The notes beneath the pieces were generated by a model. It made no database searches, had not been told where the DNA came from, and worked only from the letters and a program-made list of their open reading frames with translations. Made by a program: the position numbers and the translations under genes. A stretch of 64,000 nt of DNA from Flavobacterium ammonificans (GTDB lineage: Bacteria > Bacteroidota > Bacteroidia > Flavobacteriales > Flavobacteriaceae), in NCBI RefSeq assembly GCF_020886115.1, contig NZ_AP025185.1:1488001-1552000 (forward strand), in the 5' to 3' direction. Of the stretch, positions 1 to 10,850 are shown one piece after another; positions within the stretch are counted from its first letter, which is position 1, and the number at the start of each line of letters is the position of its first letter.

Positions 1-36
1 TAATTCATTTTCATTTTTGAGATGCCTAAATAAATA

Positions 37-3000
37 TTAACTATTTATTTCAACCAGCTCCCCCTTAGGGGGTTGGGGGGCCTCTTCTGCCAATCTTTGT
101 AATGCTTTTTTGTAATCTGTTGGCATCACTTTGATAAAGTGTTTTTGTTGATTCTCCCAATCCGCTAAAATTCGTTTTGCTAATGGGCTATTAGTATACA
201 TAGAATGATTCTTGATCAAACGTCTCAATTTAGTGATGTCTTCAGCTTCGTTTTCTTCGAAAGCGACCATTTCCATATTACAAACGGTTGAATCGAATTT
301 TCTTTCAGGGTCGTATATGTAAGCAATACCACCACTCATACCCGCTGCAAAGTTTCTACCTGTTTTGCCTAAAATGACTACGTTTCCACCCGTCATGTAT
401 TCACAACCGTGATCTCCAATTCCTTCTACAACTGCTGTTGCACCCGAATTACGAACTGCAAAACGTTCTCCTGCCATACCGTTGATGTAGGCTTCACCTG
501 TAATCGCACCGTAAAGGGCAACGTTACCAATGATGATGTTTTCTTCTGGTTTGAAAGTTGCTGTTGGCGGAACTTTGATAATTAATTTACCACCAGAAAG
601 TCCTTTTCCTAAGTAATCATTACAGTTACCGTGGATTTTGAATGACAATCCATTCGTAGCAAAAGCTCCAAAACTTTGTCCTGCAGAACCTGTAAAGTCT
701 ACTAAGATCGTATCGTCTGGAAGGCCTTTTGCACCGTATATTTTAGAAATTTCGTTACTTAAAATTGCACCAACTGAACGGTCCGTATTTTTGATATTAA
801 AAGTAACTCTTGTTTTTTCTTTTCTATAAATAGAAGGAATAGCGGCTTTGATAATATCAAAATCCAATACGTTTTCTAAAGCGTGATCTTGGGTTGTAGT
901 ATTGTTATTTGGAACTACACTCGCTTTTTCTGGTTTGTAAAGAATAGTTGATAAATCCAAACCATTGGCTTTGTAATGATCGATCGCTTTGTTCACATTT
1001 AATTTTTGTGATTGACCTACCATTTCTTTCAAGGTTCTAAATCCTAATTGCGCCATAATTTGTCGTAACTCTTCAGCAATGAAATACATGAAGTTAATGA
1101 CATGTTCTGGAGTTCCTTTGAAATTCTTTCTCAATTCTGGATCCTGTGTAGCGATTCCAACCGGACACGTATTCAAGTGACAAGCTCTCATCATAATACA
1201 ACCTGAAGCTACTAATGGAGCAGTTGCAAATCCGAATTCTTCAGCTCCTAATAAAGCAGCGATAGCTACGTCACGGCCGGTTTTTAATTGTCCGTCACAC
1301 TCTAAAACGACACGGCTTCTTAAGTCATTTAGAATCAAGGTTTGTTGTGCTTCGGCTAATCCTAATTCCCATGGAATACCGGTATGTTGTAATGAAGTCA
1401 ATGGTGCAGCACCTGTTCCTCCATCGTATCCTGAAATTAAGATGACGTCAGCTTTTGCTTTGGCAACACCCGCAGCAATAGTTCCAACTCCAACTTCAGA
1501 AACTAATTTTACGTTTACACGTGCTTCACGGTTGGCATTTTTCAAGTCAAATATCAATTGTGATAAATCTTCAATAGAGTAAATATCGTGGTGTGGAGGA
1601 GGAGAAATCAAACCAACATAAGGTGTTGAATTTCTTGTTTCTGCAATCCAAGGCACTACTTTTTCTCCAGGAAGTTGACCACCTTCACCAGGTTTTGCTC
1701 CTTGAGCCATTTTAATTTGTATTTCTTTGGCATTAGTCAAATAGTTTATTGACACACCAAAACGACCTGATGCAACTTGTTTGATAGCACTATTTCTTGA
1801 ATCTCCATTTAATTCTTTTTGGAAACGTTTTGGATCTTCTCCACCTTCTCCAGAGTTACTTTTGCCACCAATTCTATTCATGGCTATAGCCAAATTCTCG
1901 TGTGCTTCAGAACTAATTGAACCATACGACATAGCACCCGTTTTGAATTTCTTAACGATTTCTGTCCAAGGTTCTACTTCGTCAATAGATATTGGGTCTA
2001 AATTATTGAATTCAAATAAACCTCTAATGGTCATCAAGTTTTTACTTTGATTGTTGACCATATCAGAATATTGTTGGTAGGCTTCAGGGCTGTTCAAACG
2101 AACCGCTTGTTGCAGTTTAGCAATAGTGGTAGGATTGAACATGTGCTTTTCACCTGATCTTCTCCATCTGTAAATACCACCTATTTCTAAAGGTAATAAG
2201 TTGGCAATTTTAGAATTAGGAAACGCTTTTTGATGTCTTTTCTTGATTTCTTTTTCAACTTCCATTAATCCAATACCTTCAATTCGTGAAGGAGTGAAAG
2301 GGAAATATTTAGTACTAAACGTTTTGTTTAAGCCTAGAATTTCAAAAATTTGTGCAGCTCTGTAGGAATGTAAGGTAGAAATACCAATTTTATTCATAAT
2401 CTTAACAATTCCTTTTGCGATGGCTTTGTTATAATTGGCAATAGCATAATCTGCTTTAACTCCTGTAATATGACCTTCATTTACTTGGTCATGAATAATC
2501 TCATTCACCATATAAGGGTTGATGGCACTGGCACCGTATCCAAATAATAAAGCAAAGTGATGAGGTTCACGTGGTTCTGCTGATTCAATAATAATTCCGA
2601 ATTTAGAACGAACTCCTAATTTGTTTAAAGTGTGGTGTATGTATGAACAAGCTAATAACATCGGTATTGGAGCAAGTTTTTCGGTAACACCTCTATCTGA
2701 GAGAATAACTATATTACAGCCTTCAGCTACTGCTTTGAATGTCGCCTGTACACATTTTTCCAAAGAACGTTCTAATCCATTAACTCCTTTTTCAATTTTG
2801 TATAATGTAGAAATAGTAACTGATTTGAAATCAGAATGTTCAATATTTCGTAATTTATCTAAATCTTCGTTAGAAATAACTGGATTTTGAATTTTTATTT
2901 TTTTACTGTGTTTAGCACTAATGTCAAAAATATTGTAGTCACCGCCAATAGCTAAACTGATATCTGTAATAATCTCTTCACGGATACCATCTAACGGTGG

Positions 3001-4569
3001 ATTGGTAACTTGAGCAAATAATTGCTTGAAATAATTGTATAATAGTTGGGGTTGTTCAGATAAAACAGCAAGCGGTGTGTCATTACCCATAGAACTAATC
3101 GCCTCAGCTCCTTTTGCCCCCATTGGGTTAATGATTGTTTTTAAATCTTCAATAGTGTAACCAAACAAACGTTGTCTAGTATGAAAATCAATACTTTCTG
3201 TAGGAATTGGGTTATTGGTGTATGGTATTTTTGCTAATTGAACCAAGTTTTCGTCCAACCATTTTTGATATGGACGTTTAGTTACAACGGCATTTTTAAC
3301 TTCTTCGTCTTCAATAATTCGTCCTTCGTTCATGTCCACCAAGAACATTTTTCCAGGTTCTAATCGACCGTGCTGAATTACATCTTCTGGATCAATATCC
3401 AAAACGCCAATTTCAGATGACATGATTACAAATCCGCTTTTTGTCAACGTATAACGAGAAGGTCGTAATCCATTTCTATCCAATAATGCCCCAATTACAT
3501 TTCCATCTGTAAAAGGTATTGAAGCAGGACCATCCCAAGGCTCCATAATACAAGAATTGTACTCATAGAACGCTTTCTTTTCTTTCGACATGGTTTGGTG
3601 TTTTTCCCAAGCTTCTGGAACGACCATCATCATAGCTTCTGGTAAAGAACGCCCTGTCATAATCAATAATTCAACTACCATATCCATGGAAGCCGAATCT
3701 GATTTTCCTTCTAATATAATTGGGAATAATTTTTTGATATCATCACCAAAAACTGGACTCTCCATTAATTCTTCACGAGAACGCATACGGCTCACGTTTC
3801 CTCTTAATGTATTAATTTCACCATTATGACACATGTATCTAAATGGTTGCGCTAAATCCCATGATGGGAAAGTGTTGGTAGAGAAACGTTGGTGAACCAA
3901 AGCTAGTCGGGTAACTACATCAGTATCTGCTAAGTCAGTATAGTATCTACTAATGTCCTCTGGCATTAACAAACCTTTATATATGATTACTGTAGTAGAT
4001 AAACTAGTGAAGTAATATCTGTGACTTTCTGAAGTTTTGGAGTTTCGAATTGTATGCTCCGAAATTTTTCTCGCAGCAAATAACTTGGCATTGAATTCTT
4101 GCTCAGTCAATTGCAAACCATTTTTACCCACAAAAACTTGTTTGATTGTTGGTTCTTTTTCTGCTGCAATTTGACCTAAATTAGAAACATCTACAGGAAC
4201 ATCTCTCCAACCTAATATTTGTAAATTTTGATCTTGAACACATCTTTCAAAAGTAGAGATACAAAAATCTACTTGATTTTGACTTTTTGGTAAAAAAAGC
4301 ATACCTACAGCATATTCACGAGCTTCTGGCAAATCGAAATCACATACTTTCTTAAAAAAAGCATCTGGGATATCAAATAGAATTCCAGCTCCATCACCAG
4401 TTCTTCCATCAGCACTTACAGCACCGCGATGTTCTAATTTAATTAGGATATCAAGTGCTTTGTGAATGATATCATTCGACTTAATTCCATTCAAATTACA
4501 TATAAATCCAGCGCCACAATTGTCGTGCTCAAATTCTGGTAAATAAAGGCCTTGTTCTTTAACTATCAT
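37..4569 (-). CDS. gltB: Glutamate synthase, large subunit
   Basis: Large (alpha) subunit of glutamate synthase, which makes two glutamates from glutamine and 2-oxoglutarate in cytoplasmic ammonium assimilation. At 1510 residues it has the usual full length. The N-terminal class II glutaminase domain shows the motif DNCGAGF, so Cys18 is the expected nucleophile after removal of a 17-residue propeptide. The central and FMN-binding synthase domains follow ([42 protein letters not shown]), with a cysteine cluster for the 3Fe-4S centre ([15 protein letters not shown]) and a C-terminal beta-helix domain ([11 protein letters not shown]). The small subunit gltD is not in the window; two minus-strand ATGs just downstream (at 14 and 8) could begin it. 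The extreme C-terminus (APQPPKGEL) comes from a GC-rich palindrome and looks added. Family assignment is certain. Confidence 0.97.
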   Translation of the reverse strand: MIVKEQGLYLPEFEHDNCGAGFICNLNGIKSNDIIHKALDILIKLEHRGAVSADGRTGDGAGILFDIPDAFFKKVCDFDLPEAREYAVGMLFLPKSQNQVDFCISTFERCVQDQNLQILGWRDVPVDVSNLGQIAAEKEPTIKQVFVGKNGLQLTEQEFNAKLFAARKISEHTIRNSKTSESHRYYFTSLSTTVIIYKGLLMPEDISRYYTDLADTDVVTRLALVHQRFSTNTFPSWDLAQPFRYMCHNGEINTLRGNVSRMRSREELMESPVFGDDIKKLFPIILEGKSDSASMDMVVELLIMTGRSLPEAMMMVVPEAWEKHQTMSKEKKAFYEYNSCIMEPWDGPASIPFTDGNVIGALLDRNGLRPSRYTLTKSGFVIMSSEIGVLDIDPEDVIQHGRLEPGKMFLVDMNEGRIIEDEEVKNAVVTKRPYQKWLDENLVQLAKIPYTNNPIPTESIDFHTRQRLFGYTIEDLKTIINPMGAKGAEAISSMGNDTPLAVLSEQPQLLYNYFKQLFAQVTNPPLDGIREEIITDISLAIGGDYNIFDISAKHSKKIKIQNPVISNEDLDKLRNIEHSDFKSVTISTLYKIEKGVNGLERSLEKCVQATFKAVAEGCNIVILSDRGVTEKLAPIPMLLACSYIHHTLNKLGVRSKFGIIIESAEPREPHHFALLFGYGASAINPYMVNEIIHDQVNEGHITGVKADYAIANYNKAIAKGIVKIMNKIGISTLHSYRAAQIFEILGLNKTFSTKYFPFTPSRIEGIGLMEVEKEIKKRHQKAFPNSKIANLLPLEIGGIYRWRRSGEKHMFNPTTIAKLQQAVRLNSPEAYQQYSDMVNNQSKNLMTIRGLFEFNNLDPISIDEVEPWTEIVKKFKTGAMSYGSISSEAHENLAIAMNRIGGKSNSGEGGEDPKRFQKELNGDSRNSAIKQVASGRFGVSINYLTNAKEIQIKMAQGAKPGEGGQLPGEKVVPWIAETRNSTPYVGLISPPPHHDIYSIEDLSQLIFDLKNANREARVNVKLVSEVGVGTIAAGVAKAKADVILISGYDGGTGAAPLTSLQHTGIPWELGLAEAQQTLILNDLRSRVVLECDGQLKTGRDVAIAALLGAEEFGFATAPLVASGCIMMRACHLNTCPVGIATQDPELRKNFKGTPEHVINFMYFIAEELRQIMAQLGFRTLKEMVGQSQKLNVNKAIDHYKANGLDLSTILYKPEKASVVPNNNTTTQDHALENVLDFDIIKAAIPSIYRKEKTRVTFNIKNTDRSVGAILSNEISKIYGAKGLPDDTILVDFTGSAGQSFGAFATNGLSFKIHGNCNDYLGKGLSGGKLIIKVPPTATFKPEENIIIGNVALYGAITGEAYINGMAGERFAVRNSGATAVVEGIGDHGCEYMTGGNVVILGKTGRNFAAGMSGGIAYIYDPERKFDSTVCNMEMVAFEENEAEDITKLRRLIKNHSMYTNSPLAKRILADWENQQKHFIKVMPTDYKKALQRLAEEAPQPPKGELVEINS
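57..82. repeat. GC-rich palindromic element inside the gltB 3' end
   Basis: In AT-rich DNA there is a short block of C and G runs: five C, TTA, five G at 60-72, then TT and six G at 73-80. It is read in frame as the C-terminal tail of GltB. C-run/G-run palindromes of this kind occur as dispersed short repeats in Bacteroidetes genomes. I see only this copy in the window, so the repeat label rests on its composition. Confidence 0.4.
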
Positions 4570-4900
4570 GCTTATTATTTTTTTTACAAAATTAAAGATT
4601 TATGGATAGTTAATGCCTTACTAGCCTTGTTTCCATTCATTTTTACCATAATGCTAAAAAAGACATCTTTAAATGACGATTTTGTTTTTTTACCTAGGTC
4701 GAATTATGCTTTTGACAAATTGAAGTAATAAGTTTTAGTGTTTTATTTTAGGTTTTATGCATTAGAGGATAGGTTTCATTCAGATTTATTTTTTTCTAAC
4801 AAATTTGTCTGAAAAATTTAAATTTAGAATGAAATGACCTTATTTTATAATTGTATTGATGATTATTTGTGTTTTGCCCTTTTTTATTAAAAAAAATTTA
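4570..4900. other. Long intergenic region between divergent gltB and sucC
   Basis: No gene is visible in the 410 bases between the gltB and sucC starts. On the minus strand a TAATTTTG at 4587-4594 fits the Bacteroidetes -7 box but lies only 17 bases from the gltB start. The sucC promoter lies at the right-hand end. The remainder is very AT-rich, with no convincing ORF, hairpin or operator. Confidence 0.5.
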
Positions 4901-4928
4901 TTGTTTGTGTATTATTTTGTTATTTTTG
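4901..4928 (+). promoter_or_regulatory. Probable sucC promoter
   Basis: TTG at 4901-4903, a 17-base spacer and TATTTTTG at 4921-4928 match the Bacteroidetes -33/-7 pattern (TTG, then TAnnTTTG). The -7 box lies inside the 5' extension of the longer reading frame that begins at 4869, so translation from 4980 is favoured. Confidence 0.55.
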
Positions 4929-4979
4929 TACCACTTTTACTCTGAAAATAATTTCAGTGAAGCAGACAAATTCTTAATT

Positions 4980-6173
4980 ATGAACATACACGAATATCAA
5001 GGAAAAGAAATTTTATCTAGTTACGGAGTTCGCATTCAACGCGGCATTGTAGCTAATAGTCCAGTAGAAGCTGTTGCTGCAGCAAAACAATTAACAGCTG
5101 AGACCGGAACAGGTTGGTACGTTGTTAAAGCACAAGTTCACGCAGGTGGTCGTGGAAAAGGTGGTGGAGTTAAGTTGGCTAAAAACTTACAACAAGTAGA
5201 AGAGATTTCTGAGCAAATCATCGGAATGCAATTGATCACTCCTCAAACTTCTGCTGAAGGAAAAAAAGTACATAAAGTTTTAATTGCTGAGGATGTGTAT
5301 TATCCTGGTGAAAGTGAAACTTCTGAGTTTTATGTTTCTGTTTTATTGAACAGAGCTACGGGACGCAATATGATTATGTATTCTACTGAAGGTGGAATGG
5401 ATATCGAAGAAGTGGCTGAACACACTCCACATTTAATCTTTACAGAAGAAATTGATCCAGCTGTTGGATTACAAGGATTCCAAGCAAGACGAATTGCTTT
5501 TAATTTAGGACTTTCTGGAAATGCGTTTAAAGAAATGGTAAAATTCATCGATTCTTTATACAATGCATATATCGGTTCAGATGCTTCTATGTTTGAAATT
5601 AACCCAGTATTAAAAACATCTGATGATAAAATTTTAGCTGTAGATGCTAAAGTAAATATTGATGATAACGCTTTATACAGACAAAAAGCATATGCTGACA
5701 TGCGTGATATCCGTGAGGAAAATCCAATTGAAGTAGAAGCAAAAGAAGTTGGATTAAACTATGTTGATCTTGACGGAACTGTAGGATGTATGGTAAACGG
5801 AGCTGGATTAGCGATGGCTACCATGGATTTGATTAAATATGCAGGTTTTGAACCAGCTAACTTCCTTGACGTAGGAGGAACTGCTGATGCAAAACGTGTT
5901 GAGACTGCTTTCCGTATTATCTTAAAAGATCCTAACGTAAAAGCTATCTTAATCAATATTTTTGGCGGAATTGTTCGTTGTGACCGTGTGGCACAAGGTG
6001 TAGTTGATGCTTACAAAAATATGGGTGATGCAATTAAAGTGCCAATCATTGTTCGTTTACAAGGTACTAATGCTGCCATTGCAAAAGAATTAATTGATAA
6101 TTCAGGAATGCCAATCTTATCTGCTGTTGAATTCCAAGAAGCAGCTGACCAAGTTCAAGCGGCACTTTCTTAA
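4980..6173 (+). CDS. sucC: Succinyl-CoA synthetase (ADP-forming), beta subunit
   Basis: Beta subunit of succinyl-CoA synthetase, a TCA-cycle enzyme that couples cleavage of succinyl-CoA to nucleotide phosphorylation. The 397-residue protein starts MNIHEYQGKEIL, the standard family start. An ATP-grasp domain follows (VVKAQVHAGGRGKGGGVKLA), then a C-terminal CoA-ligase domain (MVNGAGLAMATMDLI, LDVGGTA, INIFGGIVRCD). The reading frame is open back to 4869, but the extra 37 residues are hydrophobic, unlike any family member, and overlap the promoter. I therefore use the ATG at 4980. The alpha subunit sucD is not adjacent, so the gene appears to be a single-gene unit closed by the terminator at about 6200. 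Confidence 0.96.
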   Translation: MNIHEYQGKEILSSYGVRIQRGIVANSPVEAVAAAKQLTAETGTGWYVVKAQVHAGGRGKGGGVKLAKNLQQVEEISEQIIGMQLITPQTSAEGKKVHKVLIAEDVYYPGESETSEFYVSVLLNRATGRNMIMYSTEGGMDIEEVAEHTPHLIFTEEIDPAVGLQGFQARRIAFNLGLSGNAFKEMVKFIDSLYNAYIGSDASMFEINPVLKTSDDKILAVDAKVNIDDNALYRQKAYADMRDIREENPIEVEAKEVGLNYVDLDGTVGCMVNGAGLAMATMDLIKYAGFEPANFLDVGGTADAKRVETAFRIILKDPNVKAILINIFGGIVRCDRVAQGVVDAYKNMGDAIKVPIIVRLQGTNAAIAKELIDNSGMPILSAVEFQEAADQVQAALS

Positions 6174-6193
6174 TTAGAAAACCAATTTATAAA

Positions 6194-6228
6194 AAAAAAA
6201 TCCTGAGTGAAAGCTCAGGATTTTTTTG
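6194..6228. terminator. Bidirectional intrinsic terminator
   Basis: Stem TCCTGAG/CTCAGGA with a 6-base loop (6201-6220), flanked by an A run on the left and a T run on the right. It serves sucC from the left and the DUF1456 gene from the right. Confidence 0.9.
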
Positions 6229-6230
6229 TT

Positions 6231-6692
6231 TTATGAATTTTTCTTACCGTTTTTGAATTGTACTTTTTCTACCACTTGTACTTTGGGAGTTGCTTTAGCA
6301 TTATTTTTCTTAAACGGTTTTTTTGCTCCAGCAAATGATTTGGGTTTTTGATCTCCTCTTGCTTTTTCTGGATCTTTAGTACTGGCTTTAAATTCAGGTC
6401 GGTCTTTTGAATTTTCTTTCTTTGGAATTTCAGCTTTGTGTTTGGCTAAAACCTCATTAGGATTTTTTGGGTTTTCTTTGGTTCCTCTCAAATGAATCAC
6501 TAAACCATTCAAGAAATTACGCAACACTTGATCACCACATTCCATATAGTTTTCGTGTTTTTCATCACGAAAGAAAGCACCTAACTCTGATTTCGAAATT
6601 CTAAAATCAACTAATTCTAAAATCTCAACTATTTGATCATCACGAAGCATCAAAGCGACACGTAATTTTTTAAAGATATCGTTATTGGTCAT
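6231..6692 (-). CDS. DUF1456 family protein (YehS-like)
   Basis: 153-residue soluble protein. It contains two copies of the short DUF1456 helical repeat: residues 1-50 begin MTNNDIFKKLRVALMLRDDQ, and the same D-x-x-x-L-R pattern reappears. This is the YehS family, whose molecular function is unknown. The C-terminal third is a lysine-, proline- and alanine-rich tail (KKPFKKNNAKATPKVQVVEK) that looks disordered and could bind nucleic acid; that is inference. The gene is monocistronic, with its own terminator shared with sucC. The ATG at 6692 begins the family's normal N-terminus. Family assignment is confident, function is not. Confidence 0.85.
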   Translation of the reverse strand: MTNNDIFKKLRVALMLRDDQIVEILELVDFRISKSELGAFFRDEKHENYMECGDQVLRNFLNGLVIHLRGTKENPKNPNEVLAKHKAEIPKKENSKDRPEFKASTKDPEKARGDQKPKSFAGAKKPFKKNNAKATPKVQVVEKVQFKNGKKNS

Positions 6693-6733
6693 GTTTTTAT
6701 TTTTTACAAAGGTACATTTAAATAGTATTTAAT

Positions 6734-7744
6734 TTAGAATAAATGCACTCCGGTTCCGTTACCTTCTGCATAACTAATTTTTCCGAATTCCATAGTAACT
6801 CCACTAGCAATATCTTCACTCAATAGTAAAGGACCATCCATATCAACATAATCTAATTCAGGTAATATATGCGCAATAGCAGAAATACCAACGGTAGATT
6901 CGGTCATACAACCTGCCATGGTTCGTAACCCTAATCGCTTGGCTTCTTGAATCATTCGTCTTCCAGGAGTAATTCCACCACATTTGGCCAATTTAATATT
7001 GACTCCGTGAAAATGCTGAAAGCATTTCGCTACATCTTCTTCTTTGATACAACTTTCATCTGCTATTATAGGTAAAGCGGAATGTTTAAACACTTCTTTA
7101 TGTCCGTCCCAATCATCAGCTTGTAAGGGTTGCTCTAAAAATTCTACGCCAAGCTTTTTCAATTCAATTGAATTACGAATTGTTTCATCGACACCCCAAC
7201 CACAATTGGCATCAATTCTAAAAATGGCGTTACTGTGTTGTCGAAGTGCTTTTACAATGGCTATGTCTTCTTGTGTTCCTAATTTAATTTTATAAATCGG
7301 CCAAGGCAATTCTTCCATTTTAGCTACCATTTTTTCAATAGGTGCTATGCCGATAGTATAATCTGTCAATGGATTTTTTTCAGTGGTATATCCCCATAAT
7401 TCATATAACTTCTTTCCTTTTTTGCGCGCGTATAAATCGTTGTATGCATTGTCTAAAGCGCACAAAGCAAATAAGTTGTCTTTTAAATAGGGAAATATTT
7501 TGGTCCAAAATACTTCTGGGGTTTCAGTTCCTGAGGATTCAATAATCGATCTGATTTTTTCTAAATCAGCTATCATCATAGGTACCGTAATATTATAATA
7601 GGGATTGGAAGAAGCTTCGCCAAATCCGGCAAATTTACCGTCTCTTAAAGTTACAATTACACAAGGTTGTACATCAATTGACTTTCTGGAAATGGTAAAA
7701 GTATGTTTCAATTTGAGGTCGTAGGCTTTTAAAATCATTTCCAT
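6734..7744 (-). CDS. Dipeptide epimerase (L-Ala-D/L-Glu epimerase-like, enolase superfamily)
   Basis: Enolase-superfamily enzyme of the muconate-cycloisomerase branch. Annotated relatives epimerise L-Ala-D/L-Glu and similar dipeptides during murein-peptide recycling. The expected active-site residues are all visible: the KxK pair Lys152/Lys154 (YKIKLG), metal ligands Asp178 (DANCGW), Glu204 (EQPL) and Asp229 (DES), and the second-side lysines 251/254 (KLAKCGG). I start at the ATG at 7744 (336 residues); a TTG six bases upstream and an ATG at 7738 are alternatives. It follows uvrB by 11 bases and is probably co-transcribed with it. The exact dipeptide specificity cannot be read from the sequence. 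Confidence 0.85.
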   Translation of the reverse strand: MEMILKAYDLKLKHTFTISRKSIDVQPCVIVTLRDGKFAGFGEASSNPYYNITVPMMIADLEKIRSIIESSGTETPEVFWTKIFPYLKDNLFALCALDNAYNDLYARKKGKKLYELWGYTTEKNPLTDYTIGIAPIEKMVAKMEELPWPIYKIKLGTQEDIAIVKALRQHSNAIFRIDANCGWGVDETIRNSIELKKLGVEFLEQPLQADDWDGHKEVFKHSALPIIADESCIKEEDVAKCFQHFHGVNIKLAKCGGITPGRRMIQEAKRLGLRTMAGCMTESTVGISAIAHILPELDYVDMDGPLLLSEDIASGVTMEFGKISYAEGNGTGVHLF

Positions 7745-7755
7745 CAGCAATGCTA

Positions 7756-9747
7756 TTAGTCGGCTTGTTCTTGTAATTTTTTGATTTCGTCACGCAATTT
7801 TGCGGCTTGCATAAAGTCCAGTTCTTTGGCAGCTTTTTCCATTGATTTGCGCTTTTCGCGAATCAATTTGTCAATTTCTGATTTAGATAAATAAGCAGTT
7901 TCAGCTTCAGCCGCAATGTTTAATGTATGTCCTAATTCGTATTCCACCAAAGGATTTTTGGTAAAAGCCGAATCTATTTTCTTATTCAAAGCTTGAGGAA
8001 CTTGATTATTTTCGATATTGAAATTAATCTGCTTTGTTCTTCGGTAATTGGTTTCGTCAATCGTTTTTTGCATACTATCCGTGATTTTGTCAGCATACAT
8101 AATGGCTTTTCCATTCAGGTTTCGGGCAGCACGACCAATAGTTTGTGTTAACGAACGATGGCTTCTCAAAAAACCTTCTTTGTCAGCATCCAAAATGGCC
8201 ACCAAAGAAACTTCGGGTAAATCCAATCCTTCTCGTAATAAGTTGACGCCAATCAAAACATCAAATAGGCCTTTTCGTAAATCTTGCATAATTTCAATTC
8301 GCTCCAAAGTATCAACGTCCGAGTGAATATAGCGACATCGAATAGACACTTTAGTCAAGTATTTGGCCAATTCTTCCGCCATTCTTTTGGTCAAGGTGGT
8401 CACCAAAACTCTTTCGTCCAGTTCACAACGTTGCTGAATTTCTTCAATCAAATCGTCGATCTGATTCAAACTTGGTCGCACTTCAATAATTGGATCCAAA
8501 AGACCCGTAGGGCGAATGACTTGTTCTACAACAACTCCATCTGTTTTTTGTAATTCATAGTCGGCAGGAGTAGCTGAGACATAAATAACTTGATTTTGCA
8601 TCGCCTCAAACTCCTCAAATTTCAACGGACGGTTATCCATGGCCGCTGGTAATCGAAAACCATATTCTACTAAGTTCTCTTTTCGACTTCGGTCGCCTCC
8701 ATACATCGCGTGAACTTGTGAGAGGGTTACGTGACTTTCGTCTACCACCATTAAAAAATCCTTTGGAAAATAATCCAATAAACAGAACGGTCGTGTTCCA
8801 GCTGCTCGTCCATCAAGGTAACGGGAATAATTTTCGATACCCGAACAATACCCCAATTCTCGAATCATTTCTAAATCGAAATTAGTGCGCTCTTCAAGAC
8901 GCTTGGCTTCTAAATGTTTGCCTATTTCTTTAAAATAATCAACTTGTTTGACTAAATCTTGTTGGATTTCCCAAATAGCATTTTGCAAAACATCTGGCGA
9001 AGTCACAAACATATTGGCGGGGTAGATAGTCAGTTTTTCAAACTTTTCTAGCACCTGCGCATTTTTGACATCAAAACTTTCTATTTCTTCAATTTCGTCA
9101 CCAAAGAAGTGAATTCGGAAAGCATCATCGGCATAACTTGGAAAAACTTCGACTGTGTCACCTTTAATTCGAAAAGTTCCTGGATTAAAATCAGCTTCGG
9201 TACGCGCGTATAAACTTTGAACTAAACTATGCAATAATTTGGTTCTCGAAATCACCTGGTCGCGTTCCAAGGCAATTACATTTTTTTGAAATTCTACCGG
9301 ATTTCCAATACCGTACAAACAGGAAACTGAAGCTACTACTAAAATATCTCTTCGGCCTGAAAGAAGGGAAGAGGTCGTGCTTAAACGCATTTTTTCTAGT
9401 TCTTCATTGATGGATAAATCCTTTTCAATAAATACTCCTGTAACTGGCATAAAAGCTTCAGGCTGATAGTAATCGTAGTAGGAAACAAAGTACTCTACAG
9501 CATTGTTGGGAAAAAATTGTTTGAATTCCGAATATAATTGGGCTGCCAAGGTTTTATTGTGTGCCAAAACCAAAGTAGGTCGTTGTACTTCCTGAATGAC
9601 ATTGGCTACTGTAAATGTTTTTCCGGATCCCGTTACTCCTAATAAGGTTTGAAACTGTTCACCCTCAATGATGCCACGAGCTAATTTTTCAATCGCTTGT
9701 GGTTGGTCGCCTTTGGGTTGGTAATCAGATACTACTTGGAAATTCAT
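7756..9747 (-). CDS. uvrB: Excinuclease ABC subunit B
   Basis: UvrB, the damage-verifying helicase-like subunit of UvrABC nucleotide excision repair. At 663 residues it has full family length. Visible motifs are the Walker A LLGVTGSGKTFT, the beta-hairpin region with YYDYYQPEAF, the DESH-type motif (VVDESHVTLSQ), helicase motif VI (QTIGRAARN) and a C-terminal UVR motif (DFMQAAKLRDEIKKL) that contacts UvrC. It starts at the ATG at 9747 with the typical opening FQVVSDYQPKGDQPQAI. The dipeptide epimerase follows closely on the same strand. Confidence 0.98.
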   Translation of the reverse strand: MNFQVVSDYQPKGDQPQAIEKLARGIIEGEQFQTLLGVTGSGKTFTVANVIQEVQRPTLVLAHNKTLAAQLYSEFKQFFPNNAVEYFVSYYDYYQPEAFMPVTGVFIEKDLSINEELEKMRLSTTSSLLSGRRDILVVASVSCLYGIGNPVEFQKNVIALERDQVISRTKLLHSLVQSLYARTEADFNPGTFRIKGDTVEVFPSYADDAFRIHFFGDEIEEIESFDVKNAQVLEKFEKLTIYPANMFVTSPDVLQNAIWEIQQDLVKQVDYFKEIGKHLEAKRLEERTNFDLEMIRELGYCSGIENYSRYLDGRAAGTRPFCLLDYFPKDFLMVVDESHVTLSQVHAMYGGDRSRKENLVEYGFRLPAAMDNRPLKFEEFEAMQNQVIYVSATPADYELQKTDGVVVEQVIRPTGLLDPIIEVRPSLNQIDDLIEEIQQRCELDERVLVTTLTKRMAEELAKYLTKVSIRCRYIHSDVDTLERIEIMQDLRKGLFDVLIGVNLLREGLDLPEVSLVAILDADKEGFLRSHRSLTQTIGRAARNLNGKAIMYADKITDSMQKTIDETNYRRTKQINFNIENNQVPQALNKKIDSAFTKNPLVEYELGHTLNIAAEAETAYLSKSEIDKLIREKRKSMEKAAKELDFMQAAKLRDEIKKLQEQAD

Positions 9748-9860
9748 TTGGTAAAGATACTTAATTCAAATCAAGAGACAAAAGAGGTCTAAGCACCTAA
9801 TTGTAATTACAACTCATCCAATTTAATAGTGTAATTTGTGAAATTAGTGTTTATCTCAAT

Positions 9861-10814
9861 CTAAAATTGCCAATTTTTTCGTTGTTCCAAAGTCATAAAA
9901 GTCCATGCTACAAAACGACTTGTTTTTTGGCCTTGAGCCATATCGATAGTTTTTATTTGGACGGCATTTACTTTATTTAAAGTTTTATAAATGCTAGCAA
10001 GATTTTCTTTTTTGGATACTAAAGTAGTAAACCACATACAATTCATAGTATATTTTACACTTTCGTAAATCATTTGAGTGATGAATCGCAGTTCGCCACC
10101 ATCACACCACAACTCCCCATTTTGACCACCAAAGTTGAGTGCCACTTTTTTGGTCTTTTGCTGTTTTAAATTCGATATTTTCCGAAGGGTTCCTTTGTTT
10201 GCTTCTTCTTCCGATTTATGAAAGGGCGGATTACAAACAGTAAAAGCAAATTTATCTTCAGGAGTAATGATGTTTTTAAAAATAAAACGGGATTCAGTTT
10301 GTAGTTGCAAACTAATTGCATCAATTAGTTTAGAGTTATTTTGAATGATTTTTTTGCAATTTTGAATGGCATTTTCATCGATATCTGTCCCAACAAAACT
10401 CCATCCGTAAGATCCATTTCCTATAATTGGATAGATACAATTGGCTCCAATTCCAATATCTAAACCTTGAACTGTTTCACCTTGTGGAATACTACCGTTG
10501 TTACTTGCAGCTAATAAATCAGCTATGTAATGAATATAATCAGCACGACCTGGAATGGGAGGGCAGAGGTAGTTTTTAGGGATATTCCAATTTTGAATTC
10601 CATAATGGAAAGCTAATAACGCCTTGTTTAGTGTTTTTACAGCTTCAGGATTAGCAAAATCAATGGTTTGAATCTTATGCGGATTGGTAAAAACAAAATT
10701 AGCAAGTTCAGAACAGGAATTAATTAATTGGTCAAAATGATAACCTGAATTATCAAGATTTCGAGGGTGTAATTTTTGTTTTAGTATCGGTGCTAGTACT
10801 TGTTGTTTTTCCAT
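9861..10814 (-). CDS. rlmF: 23S rRNA (adenine(1618)-N6)-methyltransferase
   Basis: RlmF family methyltransferase that adds N6-methyl to A1618 of 23S rRNA using SAM. The 317-residue protein has the SAM-binding segment QGLDIGIGANCIYPI and the catalytic N6-adenine motif NPPF at residues 195-198, followed by HKSEEEA as in the family. The N-terminus (LHPRNLDNSGYHFDQLI) is also typical. It lies 36 bases downstream of the thiamine pyrophosphokinase gene on the same strand and may share its transcript. Confidence 0.93.
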   Translation of the reverse strand: MEKQQVLAPILKQKLHPRNLDNSGYHFDQLINSCSELANFVFTNPHKIQTIDFANPEAVKTLNKALLAFHYGIQNWNIPKNYLCPPIPGRADYIHYIADLLAASNNGSIPQGETVQGLDIGIGANCIYPIIGNGSYGWSFVGTDIDENAIQNCKKIIQNNSKLIDAISLQLQTESRFIFKNIITPEDKFAFTVCNPPFHKSEEEANKGTLRKISNLKQQKTKKVALNFGGQNGELWCDGGELRFITQMIYESVKYTMNCMWFTTLVSKKENLASIYKTLNKVNAVQIKTIDMAQGQKTSRFVAWTFMTLEQRKNWQF

Positions 10815-10850
10815 TTCGTTACAAAAGTAAGCAATCTCGACGGTATTATA

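Noticed and set aside
1..36. Possible start of gltD
   Set aside because: Only a few codons would be in the window, so nothing supports the assignment.
4869..4979. 37-residue N-terminal extension of SucC, possibly a signal peptide
   Set aside because: The extension contains the sucC -7 box and is absent from the family; SucC is cytoplasmic.
9801..9812. 12-base perfect palindrome TTGTAATTACAA between rlmF and uvrB
   Set aside because: Short AT-rich palindromes are expected by chance, and there is no second site or regulator.
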